Shown piece by piece: positions 1 to 9,064 of a stretch of DNA of 64,000 bases; the first letter of the stretch is position 1, and every line of letters begins with the position of its first letter. The stretch comes from Bradyrhizobium sediminis. GTDB taxonomy: Bacteria; Pseudomonadota; Alphaproteobacteria; Rhizobiales; Xanthobacteraceae. Location of the stretch: positions 3,966,001-4,030,000 of the forward strand of contig NZ_CP076135.1 of the NCBI RefSeq assembly GCF_018736105.1, given 5' to 3'. The position numbers were made by a program, and so were the translations under genes. Below the pieces are notes generated by a model that worked only from the letters and a program-made list of their open reading frames with translations, had not been told where the DNA came from and made no database searches.

Positions 1-525
1 TTCGATGCAGCGTTCGCGCCACCAGCGCAGCGCGGCGAAACCTTCGTCCCGTCGACGGACGCTGACCCATCCGACATTATAGATTCCGAACCTGCGCATA
101 TGCGCCAGCCGGCTGGTAAAGCGGTGCGGGATGATACCGAACGCGGAATCTTCCATTTCCGCAAAGATCGGATCAGGCGGCGCAAAAAAGAACAGATCGC
201 TGTCGAGATAGCTCACCCACTCGGCATCCGGCTCCTTGCCGAGAACGAAGAGCATCCAGGCCGGCGAACACGTGAAGTAATATTCGATCAGGCTGCGCGT
301 CGATCGTGTCGCGGCGACCTCTGGCTCGGCGGCTTCAAAATCCGCCAGACGCACCGGCACGATGCCGGGCAAATCGAGCGCAGTGAGAATTCGATGACAG
401 GCTTCGCTCAGGCAAAGCACCCAGAGACGCGCCCCGGGGGCGTGCCGTTGAAGCGAGCCATACAGTGCAAGCCCGCGGGACAGGTAGTTGTGGTCGAAGT
501 ACGTGCAATAAACGCGCTCTGACAT
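1..525 (-). CDS. Glycosyltransferase, DXD-type (3' end outside window)
   Basis: The leftward frame opens with ATG at 525 and is still open at base 1, so 175 residues are visible and the C-terminus is missing. The start reads MSERVYCTYFDHNYLSRGLA, typical of nucleotide-diphospho-sugar transferases that open with a short beta strand and a nucleotide-binding loop. A DXD motif (YLDSDLFFF, D108/D110) would bind the metal and sugar nucleotide, and the segment just before it (EYYFTCSPAWMLFVL) fits the family. It is probably cytoplasmic and adds a sugar during surface polysaccharide or lipid-linked glycan synthesis, given rfbA and a flippase next door. It is divergent from rfbA. The donor and acceptor cannot be told from the sequence. 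Confidence 0.75.
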   Translation of the reverse strand, partial: MSERVYCTYFDHNYLSRGLALYGSLQRHAPGARLWVLCLSEACHRILTALDLPGIVPVRLADFEAAEPEVAATRSTRSLIEYYFTCSPAWMLFVLGKEPDAEWVSYLDSDLFFFAPPDPIFAEMEDSAFGIIPHRFTSRLAHMRRFGIYNVGWVSVRRRDEGFAALRWWRERCIE

Positions 526-816
526 GATGCCTTGGGGGAGTTAAGTCGCGGAACGCACCGGGGTGACTGCCGAAGTTGCGGTGCCAGGGCGTCGCAACGG
601 TTCATTCGTATAGTACCAGCCCCAAGGTCGCAATGCGCCCCTCTGTCGACATAAGCTATTGACATCATTACATTCTTGCTGTGATCAAAGTACGGCACGG
701 CTCAGCCAGCGGCACCGCGGCGCATCGGGAATGAAAGCGTTTTGTGATGTGGAATGCCGCGTGTTAACGAGGCCGCACCAAACTCAGGGTCATCGCGATC
801 GAGAAGAGCAACGCAA
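526..816. promoter_or_regulatory. Divergent intergenic region between glycosyltransferase and rfbA
   Basis: This 291-base stretch separates two divergent start codons and must hold both promoters. It is locally more AT-rich around 640-690 than the flanking genes. I see no palindromic operator, riboswitch-like structure or small gene that I could defend. Confidence 0.35.
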
Positions 817-1695
<879 letters not shown>

Positions 1696-1704
1696 CGAGC
1701 AAGT

Positions 1705-3279
1705 CTAGCGTGGGATGACCGCGATCAGCCGGTTGCGAACGCTTGCCTGGGCGAGCGGACTTGCAAGCAGCGCGACGACGACAAGCCAGAGCGTGCACTC
1801 GCATGCAAAACGAACCAGCCCCGTACCCGGCACCCATGATCGAATGACCGTCCCCAACGCCCAACCTGCCGAGGTCACGAGGGCCATGATCGCTGCCAGA
1901 AAAGCGACGTGCTGGAGCGGTCGCTGAAGCGTTTGCCTGATAATGGTGAGGCCTAGCAGGCCAAATTGAACCAGCAGGTCGCTTGCAACCACTGCGATTG
2001 CCGCGCCCAGCGGTCCCATAGGCGGAATCAGCAGGGCCGACAACACCAGGAAAACGGCCAGTTGAAGCCCCTTGGTCCGCACCAGAAGGTCCCCGCGGTT
2101 GCTGTAATTGGCGTAGCCCAGCGCCAGGATCGATGGCGCGATCGCACTGGTGCCGATCAGCAGCGTGATCGCGAGCATCGGATCGTAACCTACGGTGCCA
2201 TGGGTCCAGAGCTCGAAAAAATCCCGCCAGAACGGCAGCAGCCCGGAGACCACGACGCTCGCCTGCACGGCCACGAATACCGATCCGCGCGCGTAGAGGC
2301 TCCGCAGCTGGTCCTTCAGGCCGACGGCGTAGTCGTGGCCAAGTTCGGCGGCGAGCGGGAGCGCTGTCTGAATGCAGAGCGCCCGCAGCAGCCCGGCGAC
2401 GACCCGGGTGAGGCCCCATTGCGCCACGGCCACGCGATCTGACACCAGCGCGCTGACCAGCAGCACCGGCAGGTTCAGCAATGCCAGCTCGGTAGTGCCC
2501 GCCACGGCGAACGGAACAGCCTTGCGAAACTGGCCGATAATCCAGGGCCATGACGGCTTCGCGCCCACCCCGCGCAGGAACGGAAACAGGCGCGGAGCAT
2601 CGATTGTGACAAGATAGATGGTGGCGAGAACTTGCGGCACCACATACGCAACAGCCACGGCCAACAGACTTCCGGTTGCGACGATCGCAGCCAATTGGCC
2701 AAGCTGTGCGGCCAACATCGCCCAGTTCTGGATCCGTACCGCGCGACCATAGAGTCCGCGCGCACGGTACAGGCCCGACACCAGACCGGACGGCAGCGTC
2801 ACCAACATCCCCGCCGCCATCAGCTTAAAGGCCGCATCAAAATCGGAAACAGACTGAAATCCCAGCGCGACGGAAGGCGAAAGAAACTCCGCGCCGGCCA
2901 GCGACAGGACGACGAGAAATCCAACAAGTACGAGATAGATCCACAGCATCGCCGCATAGAAGCGGGCGGTTCTGCCGTCGCAATCGACGCTCGACTTGAG
3001 TGCGAGAAAGCGATTGATGGCGCGAAACTGCAGCCCGCTATCGGCGATCGGGACAAGACTGCCGACCGCGTAGATGACGAGCCACGCCGCCAGAATCTCG
3101 CTGGTCCAGGAATGCAGGAAAACCGGAACAAGGGCGACCTGCTGGGCAACCCCCAGGATCATCTGGAAGAGATTTGCGGACCACCCCGCGAACAGCCTCC
3201 GCGCCCGGCTCGGGCCAGAATCCTTCGACGGAGCCCTACCTGCGCCGCTCACATCAACCGGCTCTTCGATCAAGGCCAA
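1705..3279 (-). CDS. Wzx-like polysaccharide flippase (MOP superfamily)
   Basis: A protein of about 524 residues with roughly 12-14 hydrophobic segments spread over the whole length, typical of the MOP/polysaccharide-export flippases that turn undecaprenyl-linked repeat units across the inner membrane. The N-terminal pattern (ARRLFAGWSANLFQMILGVA, then VLVPVFLHSW-like spacing and an IADSGLQFRAINRF motif) resembles Wzx/RfbX-like proteins. No ATG is available near the start: TTG at 3279 or TTG at 3273 is possible, and a GAGAGG run sits about eight bases before the second. It is last in a leftward group with a glycosyltransferase, an epimerase and a large membrane protein. Substrate unknown. Confidence 0.8.
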   Translation of the reverse strand: MALIEEPVDVSGAGRAPSKDSGPSRARRLFAGWSANLFQMILGVAQQVALVPVFLHSWTSEILAAWLVIYAVGSLVPIADSGLQFRAINRFLALKSSVDCDGRTARFYAAMLWIYLVLVGFLVVLSLAGAEFLSPSVALGFQSVSDFDAAFKLMAAGMLVTLPSGLVSGLYRARGLYGRAVRIQNWAMLAAQLGQLAAIVATGSLLAVAVAYVVPQVLATIYLVTIDAPRLFPFLRGVGAKPSWPWIIGQFRKAVPFAVAGTTELALLNLPVLLVSALVSDRVAVAQWGLTRVVAGLLRALCIQTALPLAAELGHDYAVGLKDQLRSLYARGSVFVAVQASVVVSGLLPFWRDFFELWTHGTVGYDPMLAITLLIGTSAIAPSILALGYANYSNRGDLLVRTKGLQLAVFLVLSALLIPPMGPLGAAIAVVASDLLVQFGLLGLTIIRQTLQRPLQHVAFLAAIMALVTSAGWALGTVIRSWVPGTGLVRFACECTLWLVVVALLASPLAQASVRNRLIAVIPR

Positions 3280-3403
3280 GACCTCTCAGGCATCGAGAGC
3301 GAGTTACCAGCCCAACGGAAAGATGTCGATAGTGGACCGCGTCAGGATCCGTCCCTGGTGTCAAACGACTCTTCCGATACCAGGCCGCTGCGAATTACCA
3401 AAA

Positions 3404-5425
3404 TCACGGCGCGACATAGGCAAGCGACAGGCGGTCGCCGAGCTTCTGGATCCGATAGAGGCCGCTGTCGCCGTCAGCAGGCCCGTCGGAGAAGATATCT
3501 CCATACTGCTGGCGCAGCTCCGCCAGGCCCCTGCCGACGGCAATATAATCGAATGGAGCCAGCCGGGCGGACAATTCGGCAACCGACCACTGGCATGGCC
3601 TCATGCCCACGTCCGGAGCCTCTCCCAGAGACCAGCAATAGAGATTCGTGAAATGGGGGAGGAGTTCATATTTTGCCACAAACAGATGAAGTCCGTTTGA
3701 TCGCTGCCAAACGATGTAGACCTTCGCGTCTTTGGGAATCTGCGGCTTGATGCGATCAGTGAACGAGGCCACCTCTGTCCGGTATGGCGCGCGTGCCGGC
3801 GCCGTACTTCTGATGGATTCGACGGCCGCCTGCGGATGCGCCATGCCCGTCAACAGTGACGAAAGGGGCGACGGGTTGACGGCGAAAGAAACTCCGATCG
3901 CCAGCACGGCACAGGCCGCAACTGCCCAGCGCGCCAGCGGCCTGCTGGACCGCAACATGGTCGCCGCAAGCATGGCGGCGATGGCAAGACTGATCAGGAA
4001 CCAGCCCAGGAATAATACATTGAGGTAGCGGGGAAATGACATGAGAATGCGCCCCTCGTAGTCGGAAAACGCATACAGGTAAGCTAACAGCAGCGACGCC
4101 AAGTAGCCCAGGAATCCGAGAAAAATAAGCAGCGTAAGGGCCAGGATGCGCTGCCTGCAAAGCCGGCTAGGCGCTGCAGCAGCCATGGCACCTCCTGCCA
4201 GCAACAGCGCTGCCACGACCGCGGCAGGCGACCATTGGCTGCCTCCGAAAGAGCCAGAGAGCGATATCCGGCTCAACGCATCAATGAAGAACGCGAACAA
4301 CGATGATGGCGATTGCACTGACGGGCTGACATTGAAGAACTGAGCGAAGAACTTGCTGCCAACCTCGATTTCCCGCGAGGTACTGCAACAAGAGAGGACG
4401 TTCTTAACGACGTCAAATGGCGAATAGCGGATCCAGCCCAGGTCGAGCCCCTCGGAAACCACATAGGCGTACCAACTCCGATTGACGACCCACGGCACTG
4501 CAAACATCGCGGCTATCCAGGAAAGTTCTAGCGCCGAAATCCGCATTTGCCGGAGGCCGCCGGAACTGGAATAGCGAATGATTAGGAGATCCATCACACC
4601 GATCGTCGCCGCAAGAACGGCAAGCATTGCCCCCGCGCTCTTGACGAGGACGAGCGCCCCCAGCACGACCGGGACGGCGAACAACCCCTTCGATGCTTCG
4701 CGTGCGATGAAATAGGTGAGAACGCACGCGGCAAATCCAGCACCGAGCAGATGATCGATCAGAACGCTCGACCAACCAACGCCAAACACCTTGACAGCGT
4801 AATCGACCAAATAGCAGGCGATCAGAAACGGGGCGATCCCCAGCCGAAGCGCGACGCCCGGAGCCCCGAAAGAAAAGCAAAGCAACAAGAGAGCGCAGGA
4901 GAAAAATGCAAGCCCCTCTGAATAACCCGTCAATATGAGAAGGTGGTAGCTGAACAACGAAACGCCGGGGGGATAATCCTGAAAATAAAGCGGGTTCGGG
5001 TGAAAGTGGAATGTGCCGGCTTCATAGACAGCGCGGATAACCGTTCCCCAGTGGGAGAACTCGTCCCATCTGCTGAAACTCGCCCGTTCGTTGATCAGAT
5101 ACAGGAAGGAAACAGCGAGGAAGACGCACAGCAGAACCGCAATGCCACGAGCGATATTTTTCGCGTCGATCCGGAATTCGGGAAGAGGCGATCGCAGCAC
5201 CATCGCAACCGAGGCCGCCAAGGCAACAAGGCCCCCTACGTGAATGAACTGACTCGCAATTCTGAGACTGCCGATGAAATCGAACACATAGAGGCTGACC
5301 ATGATCGCAGCCGCATAAATGGCGGGGCCTGCGGCCAAAGGAACGCCCAAGAAAATCCGCAAGGCGAGAGTGTAACCAAGCAATTCGAGAAAAAGTATAC
5401 CGACAAAAACCATCAACAGTCCCAC
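3404..5425 (-). CDS. Large polytopic membrane protein, GT-C-like, function unknown
   Basis: A 673-residue inner-membrane protein. Residues 1 to about 520 form many hydrophobic helices, followed by a soluble C-terminal part of about 140 residues (PKDAKVYIVWQRSNGLHLFV through YRIQKLGDRL) that would face the periplasm. The architecture resembles GT-C glycosyltransferases and O-antigen-ligase-like membrane proteins, but I see no diagnostic catalytic motif; an acidic pair in a first loop is not obvious. Start may be GTG at 5425 or ATG at 5413. It lies between the epimerase and the flippase on the same strand, so a role in assembling a surface glycan is the best inference. A second protein of similar layout is at 9065-10840. 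Confidence 0.6.
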   Translation of the reverse strand: MGLLMVFVGILFLELLGYTLALRIFLGVPLAAGPAIYAAAIMVSLYVFDFIGSLRIASQFIHVGGLVALAASVAMVLRSPLPEFRIDAKNIARGIAVLLCVFLAVSFLYLINERASFSRWDEFSHWGTVIRAVYEAGTFHFHPNPLYFQDYPPGVSLFSYHLLILTGYSEGLAFFSCALLLLCFSFGAPGVALRLGIAPFLIACYLVDYAVKVFGVGWSSVLIDHLLGAGFAACVLTYFIAREASKGLFAVPVVLGALVLVKSAGAMLAVLAATIGVMDLLIIRYSSSGGLRQMRISALELSWIAAMFAVPWVVNRSWYAYVVSEGLDLGWIRYSPFDVVKNVLSCCSTSREIEVGSKFFAQFFNVSPSVQSPSSLFAFFIDALSRISLSGSFGGSQWSPAAVVAALLLAGGAMAAAAPSRLCRQRILALTLLIFLGFLGYLASLLLAYLYAFSDYEGRILMSFPRYLNVLFLGWFLISLAIAAMLAATMLRSSRPLARWAVAACAVLAIGVSFAVNPSPLSSLLTGMAHPQAAVESIRSTAPARAPYRTEVASFTDRIKPQIPKDAKVYIVWQRSNGLHLFVAKYELLPHFTNLYCWSLGEAPDVGMRPCQWSVAELSARLAPFDYIAVGRGLAELRQQYGDIFSDGPADGDSGLYRIQKLGDRLSLAYVAP

Positions 5426-5747
5426 TCTTGCAGATTGTTGCAGGAATAACAGAAAAAGCCGGATGACGACAGGTTCGAGGATGGCAAGCCCAACAGGCGG
5501 GGGACAAGGTCGCTATCTCAAGCTGACGCCATATCCGCTTGCCTCATCCCCTGCCCTCCCGGCGATCTCGCGCAGGTGCTTTCTGCGCGCGCGTTCGCAC
5601 TACGACCCAGGATCAATCCGACAAAACAGGCAACCGGCGGGATCGATTGGCAGGAGTCTGTTTCCGCAGAAAAACAAAACTTCGGCCGCCTGGAGCGCTC
5701 GCCCAGGCGAGAACCTGGCCGTGTCCCCCTCCGACGGAGCGGACGAC
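5426..5747. other. Intergenic, no gene recognised
   Basis: These 322 bases separate the epimerase stop from the membrane protein start. Short open frames here lack ribosome binding sites and look like random high-GC frames. A small inverted repeat (CTCGCC-CAG-GCGAG type, near 5699-5711) is too weak to call a terminator. The stretch presumably holds the promoter of the leftward membrane-protein/flippase pair. Confidence 0.4.
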
Positions 5748-6650
5748 TTACAACGCTGCGACGTACCTGCGGCAGCCTTCCTCAAATCCCGTATGAGGGA
5801 CCCAGCCAAGCTCGCGACGGGCTTTTTCAATATTCATGATGATGTGCCGGGCACGGTCCGGGTTTTGCGGTTTCCACTCAATCTCAAGCTTGCGGCCAAG
5901 CACCTTCGCTATGGTTTCAGCCATTGCGAGCACGGTTACGACTTCAGGTCCGCTGATGGAGTAGACATTCATGCCAGGACGCCCGGCAAAGGATTTCTTG
6001 ATCACATCGACGGTATCGGAGACGTGGAGCGGCTCCCTCATCTGCAAACCGTCGCCCTCGATCTGAACCGGTAAATCGCGACGAAGGCGCTGCACGAAGC
6101 TGGCCACCGCGCCCTGAAAGCCGCCGGGACCGTAGGTGTTGTTACAGCGCAAAACCACCGCAGACGATATTTGGCCTTGCGCAAGGGAATCGGCGATCAG
6201 CCGTTCGGCGGACAGTTTTGCGTATCCATAGAGCGTTTGCGGATTGGGCTCCATCGATTCGGACAACCTGACCCCCTCTGTGTCCGACCATACCGCTGCC
6301 GTCGACATGAAAATAAGACGCGGAATATGCCGTCGCTCCATGATCCGCAGCACATTCCTCGTGGTGGTAACGTTGCTGTCGAGGACGGCTTCGACGCTGG
6401 GGCCATGCACCGCGCCGGCCAGATGAACCACGGTTTCGCAGTCGTCGGGAATTTTCGCGGCAAGCCCGCTTTCGGTGAGCGGCCCGGAGATGACATGAAC
6501 ACCGGGAAATGACGTCGCCATCGATGCAGACTTGGCTGCGTCCCGGACGTGCAACGTGACGGTGCACGATGGGTCCAGGGCACGAAGCAGATGAGGCGCG
6601 ATAAATCCGCTGCCTCCCGTAATGAACACGCTCTTAATAACAGCCCCCAC
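5748..6650 (-). CDS. NAD-dependent epimerase/dehydratase (extended SDR)
   Basis: A 300-residue extended short-chain dehydrogenase that would modify a nucleotide sugar. The Rossmann motif is TGGSGFIAPH (residues 11-20), slightly off the usual TGxxGFIG. The catalytic pair is Y141-x3-K145 in YGYAKLSAE, with a Ser in FMSTAAVW near 116. The later motif RCNNTYGPGG is also typical of the family. The start is GTG at 6650 within a GGTGGGGG run. It follows the polyprenol-type glycosyltransferase in the same direction and precedes the membrane protein. Whether it is a 4-epimerase, reductase or dehydratase cannot be read from the sequence. Confidence 0.85.
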   Translation of the reverse strand: MGAVIKSVFITGGSGFIAPHLLRALDPSCTVTLHVRDAAKSASMATSFPGVHVISGPLTESGLAAKIPDDCETVVHLAGAVHGPSVEAVLDSNVTTTRNVLRIMERRHIPRLIFMSTAAVWSDTEGVRLSESMEPNPQTLYGYAKLSAERLIADSLAQGQISSAVVLRCNNTYGPGGFQGAVASFVQRLRRDLPVQIEGDGLQMREPLHVSDTVDVIKKSFAGRPGMNVYSISGPEVVTVLAMAETIAKVLGRKLEIEWKPQNPDRARHIIMNIEKARRELGWVPHTGFEEGCRRYVAAL

Positions 6651-6772
6651 CCGTGATCAACTGAACATCAGTTTCAGAACGCGTGATTTCAGCCACAGAG
6701 GCCGAATGGGCATGTCCGAATTCCATTGGGGGTATCTTCCAGCAAGCGACCTCGGGTGCCAACACATTCTCC

Positions 6773-7480
6773 CTAGGATATCTTCCGGAGCCTGAACTCC
6801 ATCAATTTTCCAAGAGAACGTGTCCCCTGTTTCCAGTCGGTTTTCTTGCCTTCCTTGTACCACCGCGGCACATAGGAAATCGGCACATCGACGACCCGCA
6901 TCTTGAACTTGCCCAGCAGCACGGCAACTTCCAGTTCGAATTCGATGCCGTTCGACCTCAAATGAGGAAGCAACACATTGAGCGCTTTGCGCGAGTACAT
7001 CTTGTACCCGGTCCAGACGTCGGTGGTGCGAAAGCCGGTGATCATGTTGGTCGTGAACGAGAACAGCCCGTTGATCCAGTAGTGGATGGCCATGATCGGG
7101 GACGACGCCTTGTACGTTCCCATGAACCGCGAGCCGAACACGACGTCAGCGGCGCCGTCCATAATGGGCTTCAGCAGTTGCGGAAAATCATTGGGGTTTT
7201 GCTCCAGGTCCGCATCCTGAATGATGATGAAATCTCCATGGCAAAGTGCGAGCCCGCGCCGGCAGGCGCCGCCCTTCCCAGAGTTTTCGGTGTGTAGAAC
7301 GGTGTGCCGGCCTTCAAAGGGCTTCAGCGCTTCCGCGGTTTGATCGGTTGAGCCGTCATTGATGACGATGATTTCCCGGCTGAACCCATCCGGCAATTCG
7401 GCAGCCTCGACTCGGCCAATGACCTGGGCAACGGTCGCGGCCTCGTTGTACGCGGGAATGATGATGGACAGGAGTGGCAT
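6773..7480 (-). CDS. Family 2 glycosyltransferase, dolichol-phosphate-mannose synthase type
   Basis: A 235-residue GT-A enzyme. It opens with LLSIIIPAYNEA, has the nucleotide-binding VINDGSTD and the metal motif IIQDADLEQNP (DAD), and later VFGSRF, all typical of DPM1/GtrB-like enzymes that transfer a sugar to polyprenyl phosphate at the inner leaflet. Unlike GtrB it has no C-terminal transmembrane pair, so it is probably peripheral. ATG at 7480 is chosen because an AAGG lies ahead of it; the frame could start at TTG 7495. It is the first gene of the leftward polysaccharide group. Confidence 0.88.
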   Translation of the reverse strand: MPLLSIIIPAYNEAATVAQVIGRVEAAELPDGFSREIIVINDGSTDQTAEALKPFEGRHTVLHTENSGKGGACRRGLALCHGDFIIIQDADLEQNPNDFPQLLKPIMDGAADVVFGSRFMGTYKASSPIMAIHYWINGLFSFTTNMITGFRTTDVWTGYKMYSRKALNVLLPHLRSNGIEFELEVAVLLGKFKMRVVDVPISYVPRWYKEGKKTDWKQGTRSLGKLMEFRLRKIS

Positions 7481-7841
7481 GACTGCAGCCTTCAAAAACG
7501 CGTCTTGCCAATACCTTAGCCCAAGACGATGCTACTGATACTTGCTGATACCCGGTTCAACGCGCCCGGGCAACTCGTCGAAGCGCCAACCCAACGTGGA
7601 TCGTTGAAAAAAGCCGTCATTTGGACCGCCGGACGCCATCGCCAAGGCTCTTGCCGCTGTTCCATCGCTCGAAACGGCAGGATGGCAACACATCCCCTGC
7701 AGAACTACCGCATCATTTGGGCTGGTTCTATGAACGGGCCTTGCGGGCCCGGCTCGCGGCGCCCCGACCGGATCTAGAACCGGCTGGCGGACCCGGCTGG
7801 CGGAAGCTATCAAGGTAAACTCGCCACCGGAGCTCTCCTGA
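7481..7841. promoter_or_regulatory. Divergent intergenic region, 361 bases
   Basis: It separates the divergent starts of the glycosyltransferase and the CoA-transferase. There is GC-rich repetition near 7735-7800 (GGCCTTGCGGGCCCGG and two GGCTGGCGGA copies) but no structure I can name. A GGAG at 7829-7832 is the ribosome binding site of the CoA-transferase. Confidence 0.35.
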
Positions 7842-9035
7842 ATGCCCTCTCCACGCGCCTCGCAGGCCCTGTCCCGCTTCACTGTACTCGATCTTACCCG
7901 CGTTCGCTCCGGGCCGACCTGCGTGCGCCAGTTCGCCGACTGGGGCGCCAATGTCATCAAGATCGACGCCCTGATGGAGGACGCCGCCGGCGAACAGCCG
8001 GGCGGCCCGCGGCAGGGTTCGGATTTTCAGAATTTGCACCGCAACAAGCGCGCGATGACGCTCAACCTGAAGGATCCGAAGGGCCTCGCGGTATTCAAGC
8101 GTTTGGCGGAAAAGGCCGACGTCATCGTCGAGAATTTCCGCCCCGACGTGAAGAACAAGCTCGGTATCGACTATGAGAGCGTGCGGAAAATCAATCCGCG
8201 CATCGTCTATGGCAGCATTTCCGGCTTCGGCCAGGATGGTCCCTATCACAAGCGTCCGGGCTTCGATCAGATCGCGCAGGGCATGGGCGGGCTGATGTCG
8301 ATCACCGGCGCCCCCGGCGAGGGGCCGATGCGGGTAGGCATTCCCGTGGCCGACCTCTCCGCCGGATTGTTGTGCGCGACCGGCATTCTCACGGCGCTCC
8401 TGGAGCGCGAGGTGTCCGGCGAAGGCCAGTGGGTGCAGACCTCGCTCTTGCAGGCGCAGATCTTCATGCTGGATTTCCAGGCCGCACGCTGGCTGATGGA
8501 AAAGGAAGTCGCAAAGCAGGCCGGCAACAACCATCCGACCAGCATTCCCACCGGCGTGTTCAAGACCGCCGACGGCTACATCAATATCGCTACCACGGGC
8601 GGGCGGATCTGGGAGCGCTGTGCGCAGGCGATCGGCGCGCCCGAACTCGTGACCAATCCTGACTATGCCACCGCGCCGGCGCGCTCGAAGAACCGCGATG
8701 TGCTCAACGCAGCGATCGGCAAGCTGACCGAGAAGAAGACCACCGACACCTGGGTAAAGGAACTCAACGCCGCCGGCGTGCCCTGCGGGCCAATCTATTC
8801 GATCGACCAGATGTTCGAGGACGAGCAGGTCAAGCATCTCGGCATCGCGCAGGACGTGCCCAATAAGGAGAACCGCCACATCCGCCTGGTCGGCCAGCCG
8901 TTCACTCTGTCACGCACCCCGACCAGCATGGCGGCGCGGCCGCCGGAATTCGGCGAGCAGACCGACGAGGTGCTGGCCGAATTCGGCTTCAGCGCGGGAG
9001 AGATCGCCGCGTTGCGGCAGGGCAAGGTGGTCTGA
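7842..9035 (+). CDS. CaiB/BaiF (family III) CoA-transferase
   Basis: A 397-residue enzyme that moves coenzyme A between carboxylic acids (formyl-CoA transferase / carnitine CoA-transferase family). The catalytic aspartate is D171 in GIPVADLSAGLL, equivalent to Asp169 of formyl-CoA transferase. Other family marks are VLDLTRVRSGP, ADWGANVIKID, NKRAMTLNLK and ENFRPDV. GGAG nine bases before ATG at 7842 supports the start. It stands alone, convergent with the next gene, so the acid it handles is unknown; Bug transporters and crotonases further along suggest an organic-acid catabolic setting. Confidence 0.92.
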   Translation: MPSPRASQALSRFTVLDLTRVRSGPTCVRQFADWGANVIKIDALMEDAAGEQPGGPRQGSDFQNLHRNKRAMTLNLKDPKGLAVFKRLAEKADVIVENFRPDVKNKLGIDYESVRKINPRIVYGSISGFGQDGPYHKRPGFDQIAQGMGGLMSITGAPGEGPMRVGIPVADLSAGLLCATGILTALLEREVSGEGQWVQTSLLQAQIFMLDFQAARWLMEKEVAKQAGNNHPTSIPTGVFKTADGYINIATTGGRIWERCAQAIGAPELVTNPDYATAPARSKNRDVLNAAIGKLTEKKTTDTWVKELNAAGVPCGPIYSIDQMFEDEQVKHLGIAQDVPNKENRHIRLVGQPFTLSRTPTSMAARPPEFGEQTDEVLAEFGFSAGEIAALRQGKVV

Positions 9036-9064
9036 CGCAGCCCCCTCGCCGGCGCGACCGCTAG

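Noticed and set aside
3698..3711. TTGATCGCTGCCAA as an FNR box
   Set aside because: The right half departs from the consensus, and the site is inside a coding gene far from any start codon.
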